Shown in pieces: positions 1 to 6,045 of a DNA stretch of 8,588 bases. The translations under genes and the position numbers were made by a program. The notes beneath the pieces were generated by a model. It had not been told where the DNA came from, ran no database searches, and saw only the letters and a program-made list of their open reading frames with translations. Source of the DNA: Chloroflexia bacterium (GTDB taxonomy: Bacteria > Chloroflexota > Chloroflexia > QHBQ01 > JADMIH01); the NCBI GenBank assembly GCA_025927935.1, contig JAICKM010000270.1, positions 1 to 8,588 on the forward strand, written 5' to 3'. Every line of letters starts with the position of its first letter. Within the stretch, counting starts at the first letter, position 1.

Positions 1-3000
1 CCGGTCCCGCCGGCTGCGTTGCCTGCGGGCTAAGACCGTTGATGCCCATCAGGCGATTAGGCAGCGTATCGGCGCTCGGCGTCGTGGGGCTGGTGCTGCC
101 GTCGGGCGCGCCTCACATGGCGGCGGGCACCCCGGCCAGGTTGGCCGTCCAGTTCCACTGTGTGCCGATGTTCAGGACGCCGGTTCCGGGGGTACACTCG
201 TGTCCGTCACGGTGATATCCATAACCGAAGTGACACCGGCGATATCCATCGGCCTGATCGCCACGTAGTAGGGCGGCTCGGTGGCCGGGGGCGTATAGAG
301 GGTGGGGGCGCCGGACCCGCAGAGATCGGCTTCGGTGAGCGGGAAGGCCGTTTGCACTGCGAAGGCGAAGGTATCAGCGCGCACCTGCCAGGTGCCGTCG
401 GCGGCGGTCCGCACCAGGCCCGCCGCCGGGATCAGCCTGATCACGTTGGTCAGCGATACGTCGCCCGTGGGTGCCGCGGCGCGGGTCGTTTCCGCCGTGT
501 TGGAGTCGTTTGGCGGCAGCATCGCCGCGAAGTCGCTCCAGCCCAGCGGTTCGGGGCCGCTCGGCTCAGCGCCGAAGGGGATGGTGAAGGAGATGATATA
601 CCAATCGACGTGGACATTGCCGCCCACCTGCGGCCCGTAGATCTCCAGGCGGGCCCCTAACTCGACCGAGACCGTGACCGAGCAGAAGAGCAGATCCAGC
701 TTGTACGCTGCGCCGATGCTGACACTGACAAAGCCGCTGAAGTAAAACGGCTTCCAGTGGAACAGGAAGTCGGCCTGGGCCGTGAACCAGGCGTGCAGGT
801 TGCCCGCGTGGAACTGCAAGTCGAGCAGGCCGCCGCCCATGACGCAGGAAGGCGTCAAGGCGAAATAAGCGTTGCTCTAGATGGTCAGGTTGTCGCTGAT
901 CTGCCAGCTAAAGCCTAGGCGCGGCTCGTCGGGATACCAGTCGGGCTTGCTGAAGGCGGGGTGATAGCCGCCAAGGGTTAGCACAAAGTCGCCGGAATGC
1001 TGATCGCCGAACCAGAGATAGAAGGCAAAGCCGCCCGTCAGATGACCCGCGGGCACGATGACGTAGGAGTTGGGCGTCAGCGTGGCGGTAGCGCCGAAGA
1101 AGCCCGGCGATGGGTGCAGAATGACCTCAAGCTGCAATTCGGCGTAGGCGAACTGCTCCGGCCCGACCTGCGGCAGCTTGATGCGCGACAGCCCGAGGAT
1201 GGCGATCTCAAAGTCCTTGCCGAAGATGGCGGCGACGACAGCGTTGGATTGGATCAGCTCGAACGAGGTAAATTGCACGCCCGCCGCCAGCCAGTTGACG
1301 CCCTGTGCGGGCGGCACCCAGGCTGAGAGCGCGGCCAGCGCCGCGGTCGGGGTGGCGTTCGGCCCGCCGATCTTCCCCGGATCGCTGATGCCGGCGAGCA
1401 GGGGGAAGTCGGCGACCGCATCCTGGGTAGGCAGCACGAGACTGCGATTATAGCCGAAACCCGCGCAGAGGCCGGTGACGAAAAAGACCGGCGGGCCGCC
1501 AATGGTCGCGGCAAGCTGGGCGAAGATGAACAGCGATGGATGGCCGTTGAGCGAGGCGTAGGCGCCGATGGCCGAGATGGCCCAGGTGGCGGCCTGGATC
1601 AGGGCCTCGCCCTCGTACTCGGTCGGGGTGATCGTGGTGTCCTTCAGCAAACCTCCGCTGATCGCCACCGGCCCGGCGGCATATGACACCGCCAGCCCGG
1701 CCAGGTCGAGGGCATAGCTGTTGAGTTGGCCGGGCGTGCTGAGTGGGATGCCAAGCGACAAGCTGTACAGATCCACTTCCAGCACGGCCAGCTTGACCCC
1801 GCCGTCGAACAGCACGGTCAGCATCATACCGGGGTTGGGGTCGGGCCACTGGATGCCGATGCGGCTGCATTCGAGCGGGCCGAAGGAGCGTTGCACCGGA
1901 ATCCAGACGGTGCCTTCATCGCTGCCCGACTGCTGCAGATTGAAGTCGAAGCGCGTCGTGTTGTTGGGGTCGAACACCTGGGCGACGGAGGCCGAGAAGG
2001 TGGGGTTGATCGCCTCCTTGTCGCCCGCCGGCTCGGACGTGCCGGACGAGAGGAGGTTTTGTGCGACGGGGTTTCCGGCGACCCCCGACAGGCCGTTGCC
2101 GAGCGGGAACCCGAGGTCCGCGCACCCCACGGCCACGCCCCAGACGATCTCCGTCAGGTTGGCGAAATCGAGCGAGAGCAACATCCGCGGCTCGACTCCG
2201 CTAAGCTGAGCGCCGTTAATATTGAACAGAGGGTTGCCCTGGGTGCCGCTGACATCCAGACCGATGCTGATCAGATCGAGCCGGGGCTGGAACGCGAGGC
2301 TGCTGCCGGGCGCCTCAGCCAGCAAGGTGAGCCAGATGCCGGGGCCGGCAAACCTGCCGTGGGGGTCGCTACGCGAGATCCACGAGTTATTGTCTGTGTC
2401 GGTGGAAAGCACTTTGCCAAGCTGGATCTTGATCGTGGGGCCGCCGGTGGGCGAAACGTCGATGTCGGGCAACTGCAAGCCCAAGCCATAGGCGGTGCCG
2501 GCGCCATCGTAGACGCTGTAGATCCAGATGCCACCGGCGGCGAAGGATACAATGGGATTTGTGTAGGTGGCAAGGTACGTGAGGCCCTGACCGAGCAGAA
2601 ACGCGGCGATCTGCGCCGGCGTTTTGTCCACCAGGTCGTTGAAGGAGCCGAAGACGTATTGCTCGTTCTTCTGCGTCAGGATGCCGACCGCGCTCAGGAT
2701 GCCTCCGATAGTAAAGGGCGTCTGACCGAGCTTGGTGTTAACCCAGTCGTCGACCGGTGCGGTGCCTAGCAGCGCGTTGACCCAGGTGCTGACCGTGGCA
2801 CTTTGTAAGGCGGCCAGGGTGTTGAAGGTGGATTGCGGCTGCGGCGGGTTCAGGCCGATGAAGCTCAGCGCGTAGCCAGGCACCGCACCGGTGAAATAGA
2901 CGCTGCCGGTGAATTGCAGGCCGGTGAAGCTGACCTCGCCTGCCGTGAACGTCTCTTTCGTGTCGACCGTGAGCACGAATTCGAGCGGATAGCCGCTGCT

Positions 3001-3450
3001 TCCAGTGACGATGACCGGGCTACCGACCGGGATGACGAATAGCGGCACGTAGACAGATGCCTGGATCGTCACCCCCGCCCCCTCAAAGGTATGCAAGAGC
3101 CCGAAGCCGATAGTCGAGTCAGCGCCGGAATCGTCGAGGGGCAACACGACGTAGACGTAGGTGGGGTGGCCCTCCCATTTGAACAAGTACCAGGCCCGGC
3201 CGGTGGGTGTGTTAGCAGCGGGCGTGCCCAGCAGGTCGCGCAGCAGCTTGATCAGCGCGGCACGCTGGGCGGGGATTGCTTCGACATGGTTCAGCGCCGT
3301 CTGGAACCACGACAAGTCGAAATAGGTCGTGCCGTCGCTCTGAGTAAGCAAACCCATTAGCAGGCCAAAGTCACTGACGAGTGTGGGCAACGCATCGGCT
3401 GGAAGCGCAATCGGAGATAGATCGCCCTCAGCCGTTTCGGCGTCAGCCAT
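1..3450 (-). pseudogene. DUF6603-domain protein, disrupted and running off the left edge
   Basis: Large protein of unknown function that I recognise as DUF6603-like from memory of the family; no search was run. The chosen start is ATG at 3450 (MADAETAEGDLSP) because AAGGAG sits 6 nt upstream; the frame stays open to 3741, but that extension has no such site and unlike composition. There is no signal peptide, so it is probably not Sec-exported. The first 857 codons are open and rich in Gly and beta-prone segments, ending in GGYHPAFSKPDWYPDEPRLG and a WQISDNLTI stretch. A TAG at 877-879 interrupts it; the same frame then continues with SNAYFALTPSCVMGGG and WKPFYFSGFVSVSIG, which are family-typical. 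The frame shifts at the C-run 188-192, resumes with GVLNIGTQWNWTANLAGVPAAM, meets TGA at 113-115 in a Trp position, and goes on with GAPDGSTSP to base 1. Three lesions in about 770 bp suggest a pseudogene; sequencing error is the main alternative. It is transcribed in the same direction as the peptidase genes but is separated from them by about 550 bp. Confidence 0.5.
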
Positions 3451-3456
3451 AACACG

Positions 3457-3462
3457 CTCCTT
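3457..3462 (-). promoter_or_regulatory. Shine-Dalgarno site that sets the start of the DUF6603 gene
   Basis: On the minus strand AAGGAG is followed by CGTGTT and then ATG at 3450-3448. The 6-nt spacing is ideal and decides the start over the longer upstream open frame. The first two A residues of the site are also the end of a perfect hairpin arm. Confidence 0.8.
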
Positions 3463-3486
3463 GGGCGCGCAGCGTCGCGCGCCCAA
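3461..3486 (-). promoter_or_regulatory. Perfect 10-bp hairpin touching the ribosome binding site
   Basis: On the minus strand TTGGGCGCGC (3486-3477), loop GACGCT (3476-3471) and GCGCGCCCAA (3470-3461) form an uninterrupted, very GC-rich stem. The stem's 3' arm shares its last two bases with AAGGAG. In the mRNA it would lie directly against the ribosome landing site, so an effect on translation start is plausible. There is no T-run after it, so it does not look like a terminator. The structure is seen in the sequence; the regulatory role is inferred. Confidence 0.6.
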
Positions 3487-3537
3487 CGGGTTCAGGTTGT
3501 CAAAGACTGCGTCGGTTGGTACTGCGGTTTGCGCGGA

Positions 3538-3546
3538 AGTATAGCA
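3538..3546 (-). promoter_or_regulatory. Candidate extended -10 promoter of the DUF6603 gene
   Basis: The minus strand reads TGCTATACT, a TGN extension plus a -10 hexamer that differs from TATAAT at one position. No good -35 lies 16-18 nt upstream, as is usual for extended -10 promoters. Transcription would begin near 3531, giving a leader of about 80 nt that contains the hairpin at 3461-3486. The same nine-base pattern occurs ahead of the peptidase operon. Confidence 0.4.
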
Positions 3547-3938
3547 AACGGCGTCGCTGGTGAGGAGTGGGTGGAGGTGAGTCAACCAGGCCCGAGTGAT
3601 GGCCGTTCCTCCCTCGCGCCCTGTCAATATTTTAGCTCTGGAGAATCGAGGGAATTGGAGAGCAATTTGGGTGCTGCTGCAAGAAATGGCGTGTAGGGTG
3701 CGGACTTGGCGTACGGAGCCGGAACACAAGTAGCACGGCAAGCTAGCCGCAGTGAACGGCCACCCGGCAGATCTCCTGCAGTTGCTTTAAATGAATCCGG
3801 GCCGCATCAAGGCATCGAGCAGCGTTGCCGCATTCTAATCGAGAAACCTCGCCGGATCGCGTGGTGCAACGTCGAGACGTGCTGGGCGACATCATTTACG
3901 AAAATAGCCGCGAGACCGCGTGACATCACAGCAGCCGC

Positions 3939-3994
3939 AAATAACAAAACCGCACCCGACAGGACGCCTGGCATGGCCGCGCCGCCCGCCAGGC
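3939..3994 (-). terminator. Weak terminator candidate after the S8 peptidase
   Basis: Just past the TAA of the peptidase, the minus strand has GCCTGGC (3994-3988) and GCCAGGC (3972-3966), a 7-bp stem with a 15-nt GC-rich loop. A T-rich stretch TTTTGTTATTT follows at 3949-3939. About 16 nt separate stem and T-run, more than in a classic intrinsic terminator, so this is only a candidate. Confidence 0.3.
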
Positions 3995-3996
3995 CG

Positions 3997-6006
3997 TTAG
4001 TGGGTAAGAATTAGGGTTACAGGCTGGCTGTGCGCCTTGCCGCCGCCCGTGCCGGTCACAGTCAGTGTGAAGCTGCCCGTTGGACCGCTCTTCTGCGCGC
4101 TAAGGGTCAGGGTGGCGGTACCGGTGCCGCCCGCCGCCAGGCCCACGGCATTGGGACTGAACGCGCCGCTGGTTTTACCCGGTAAGCCGCTCACGCTCAA
4201 ACTGACGTTCCCTGCGAACCCGTTGAGGGAAGCTAGGGTAACCGTGTAGCTCGTGCTACCGGGCCGCCCGAGCGTGCGGCTTGCCGGCGCGACGCTCAAA
4301 CTGAAATCGGGACCCGGCACCGGCGTGCGGGTGGGCGTGGCCGTCGGCGTGCGGGCCGACGTACTAGTCGGGGTGGGCGTCTTGGTGGCCGTGTTGGTCG
4401 GGATGGCTGCCGGTGTGTTGGTCGGCGTATTGATCGGCGTGGGCGTGGCCTGCGTGACGGCGTTGACCGCCGCCAGTGCGTCTACCCGCCCCCACCCAAA
4501 CGAGTTGTTCGGGATGCTGCTGCTGGATGTGCCGCCGCAGGTCTGGGCCGGGCTGACCACCACGCCGGGGTTCGCCGTGTTTTGCAGAATCGTCTTGGTG
4601 GTGGTTATGTCGCGCGCCCGGTCCGGGCGCGCGGACCACAACAGGGCGACCACCCCGACCACGTGCGGCCCGGCCATCGAAGTGCCCGAGAGGCTGGTGT
4701 AGCTCGTGTCACTGCTGTAATAGGCCGAGCGCACGCTCACCCCCGGCGCGGAGATGTTCGGCTTGAGCAGGTTGGGGGTGTAGTAGGTGCTCGGTCCGCG
4801 GCTGCTGAAGCTCGCCAATGTGTTGCTGCTGTCAATCGCTCCCGTCGAGAACGCGGCGGAGTAGATGGCCGGCGGATCGCTCACAGTGGAGCAGCCGGGG
4901 CCACTATTGCCCGCTGAGGCTTCGACAAAGATGCCCGCGGCCTGCGTGTTGTTGACGATGGTTTCTAGCTCGGCGCGCGTGGTGCAGCCCTCGCTGGCCG
5001 GGCAGGTCCAACTGTCATTCATCACATGCGGGCGCCGCGTTGGGTCGGGATTGTTGCCGGTCAGATCGGTTGGGGCGAGAAAGAACTGGAAGCACTCGGT
5101 ATAGGTGGCCGGGGTGCCGTTGCCCTGGTCCATATTGCGGCAGCCGATCCACTGCGCGCCGGGCGCCACGCCCACCTGATTGCCCGCCCCGTCATCCCCC
5201 GAGGTGGTGCCCGTGGTGTGCGTGCCGTGCCCGTTGTCGTCACAGGGGGCCTGGGTATTGGGACCGCAGATCCCCCCACCCGTGTGGATCGCGTCCCACC
5301 AGTTGTAGTTATGGTCGGCGCTGGTGCCGTTCCAGCCGCGATAGTGGGGCTTGAGGGCGGCATGCGTCCAGCGCATGCCGGTATCCTGGTTGCCGATGAC
5401 AATGCCTTGCCCGGTGTACCCCAGCGCCCAGACCGCCGGCGCGTTGACGTTCTGTACCCCCCACTCGACCGCTTGCGGGAGGGCAGGGGCCGCTTGCAGG
5501 TTGGCAATAGTGGGATCCTCAATCCAGTGTTGGGGGCGGTTGGAGTCGAGGTGGGCCACATCGGGGCGGGCCGCCAGGCGGTCCAAGAGCGGGCGATCCG
5601 CCGTGGTGATGATCATGTTTGCCGCCCAGTACGACTGGTAGGCAACGCCCTGGGCTTTGAGCAGGGCCAGCACACCGGCCTGCGTGCGCGCGGCGTGGCT
5701 GGTCAGAGTCCGGTAGACGTACCAGCCGCGCGCATCTGGGTCTTTCATCGTATAGGCCGCACTCACGTCGGCCTGATCGGCCAGCATGATGACCACCGAG
5801 GCGCTCTTGCCGGGGGCGGTGTCCGCTAGCACGCCGGGATCGATCTTGCCGGCCGGCTGGGTGCCTGTCGTGGGGAAGTGGGCAGTAGGCTGGGCGTGGG
5901 CGGGGGAATCCAGACCCAGCGCCACGCCGGCCGTCGCCAGCAGCGCCAGCAGCAAAATGCCTGGCAGGGCCGAGAGTACCCGGCGCCAATTGATGGTAGC
6001 CAACAT
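3997..6006 (-). CDS. Secreted S8 serine endopeptidase, bacillopeptidase F-like
   Basis: A 669-residue exported subtilisin-family endopeptidase. The start at 6006 has AAAGGAGG 6 nt upstream. Residues 1-38 are a signal peptide (WRR, hydrophobic core, cleavage likely after AHA). Residues about 68-155 look like an I9 propeptide inhibitor. The catalytic domain is about 180-515: Asp208 in QDTG, His260 in NGHGTH, oxyanion Asn367 in AGNSGPG and Ser443 in GTSMAGPHV, so the whole catalytic set is present. The entry sequence WGVQNVNAPAVWALGYTGQG and the later WIG and LAPTD segments match bacillopeptidase F-type enzymes. Eight Cys (247, 255, 289, 305, 335, 341, 372, 490) could form disulfides. A Thr-Pro-rich linker (about 520-565) leads to an Ig-like C-terminal domain (566-669) shared with the upstream M14 enzyme. 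There is no LPXTG or C-terminal membrane segment, so it is probably released or held by that domain. It is second in the operon. The family is certain; the substrate is unknown. Confidence 0.95.
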   Translation of the reverse strand: MLATINWRRVLSALPGILLLALLATAGVALGLDSPAHAQPTAHFPTTGTQPAGKIDPGVLADTAPGKSASVVIMLADQADVSAAYTMKDPDARGWYVYRTLTSHAARTQAGVLALLKAQGVAYQSYWAANMIITTADRPLLDRLAARPDVAHLDSNRPQHWIEDPTIANLQAAPALPQAVEWGVQNVNAPAVWALGYTGQGIVIGNQDTGMRWTHAALKPHYRGWNGTSADHNYNWWDAIHTGGGICGPNTQAPCDDNGHGTHTTGTTSGDDGAGNQVGVAPGAQWIGCRNMDQGNGTPATYTECFQFFLAPTDLTGNNPDPTRRPHVMNDSWTCPASEGCTTRAELETIVNNTQAAGIFVEASAGNSGPGCSTVSDPPAIYSAAFSTGAIDSSNTLASFSSRGPSTYYTPNLLKPNISAPGVSVRSAYYSSDTSYTSLSGTSMAGPHVVGVVALLWSARPDRARDITTTKTILQNTANPGVVVSPAQTCGGTSSSSIPNNSFGWGRVDALAAVNAVTQATPTPINTPTNTPAAIPTNTATKTPTPTSTSARTPTATPTRTPVPGPDFSLSVAPASRTLGRPGSTSYTVTLASLNGFAGNVSLSVSGLPGKTSGAFSPNAVGLAAGGTGTATLTLSAQKSGPTGSFTLTVTGTGGGKAHSQPVTLILTH
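4000..4311 (-). repeat. C-terminal Ig-like domain of the S8 enzyme, copy 2 of a diverged repeat
   Basis: Encodes residues 566-669 (PDFSLSVAPASRT to VTLILTH), predicted all-beta and rich in Thr, Ser and Gly. It aligns without gaps to 6049-6360, with 67 of 104 residues identical by hand count and clear similarity at the DNA level. Such domains end many secreted enzymes and may help with binding or stability; the exact role here is unknown. Confidence 0.85.
4312..4449 (-). repeat. Low-complexity Thr-Pro linker repeat in the S8 gene
   Basis: Encodes about 46 residues of TPTPINTPTNTPAAIPTNTA type. At DNA level it is a degenerate tandem repeat, read on the plus strand as variants of GTGGGCGTG and GTCGGCGTG. 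It is a flexible spacer between the catalytic and C-terminal domains and a likely site of length change by slippage. Confidence 0.85.
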
Positions 6007-6045
6007 CGCAATCCTCCTTTGCGTGGCCCGGATCCAAGCGACCGA
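6007..6045 (-). promoter_or_regulatory. Short operon junction with strong ribosome binding site
   Basis: Only 39 nt separate the TAA of the M14 gene (6048-6046) from the ATG of the S8 gene (6006). They contain AAAGGAGG at 6020-6013 with 6-nt spacing and no terminator hairpin or promoter. This supports co-transcription of the two peptidases. Confidence 0.75.

Larger units (their letters stand above)
3451..3996. other. Intergenic region between the S8 peptidase and the DUF6603 gene
   Basis: This stretch of about 546 bp has visibly lower GC than the genes on either side, especially at 3600-3960. It contains the terminator candidate of the upstream operon, the extended -10 box, the hairpin and the Shine-Dalgarno site of the next gene. 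Open frames here on both strands lack ribosome binding sites and recognisable domains. I find no tRNA, no insertion-sequence ends and no direct repeats. Confidence 0.7.

Noticed and set aside
1726..2769. Long plus-strand open frame (347 codons) opposite the DUF6603 gene
   Set aside because: Same reason: a shadow of high-GC codon structure, without ribosome binding site or domain.
3622..3627. TTGACA on the minus strand as a -35 element
   Set aside because: The sequence 16-19 nt downstream is GC-rich with no -10-like hexamer.
3451..3741. N-terminal extension of the DUF6603 frame up to an ATG at 3741
   Set aside because: It has no ribosome binding site, includes the hairpin and the promoter-like box, and has a non-protein-like, Cys- and Arg-rich composition. 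The ATG at 3450 has an ideal AAGGAG.
3807..3974. 55-codon minus-strand frame with a hydrophobic start (MPGVLSGAVLLFAAAVM)
   Set aside because: No Shine-Dalgarno, it overlaps the terminator candidate, and it has no recognisable relatives. Conservation in relatives would be needed to revive it.
3706..4014. 102-codon plus-strand frame in the intergenic region
   Set aside because: No ribosome binding site, no recognisable domain, and its end overlaps the S8 gene on the other strand.
5026..5829. Long plus-strand open frame (267 codons) opposite the S8 gene
   Set aside because: It is antisense to a gene with a full catalytic set. Long antisense frames are expected in GC-rich coding DNA, and the translation is Gly-, Arg- and Val-rich with no domain.
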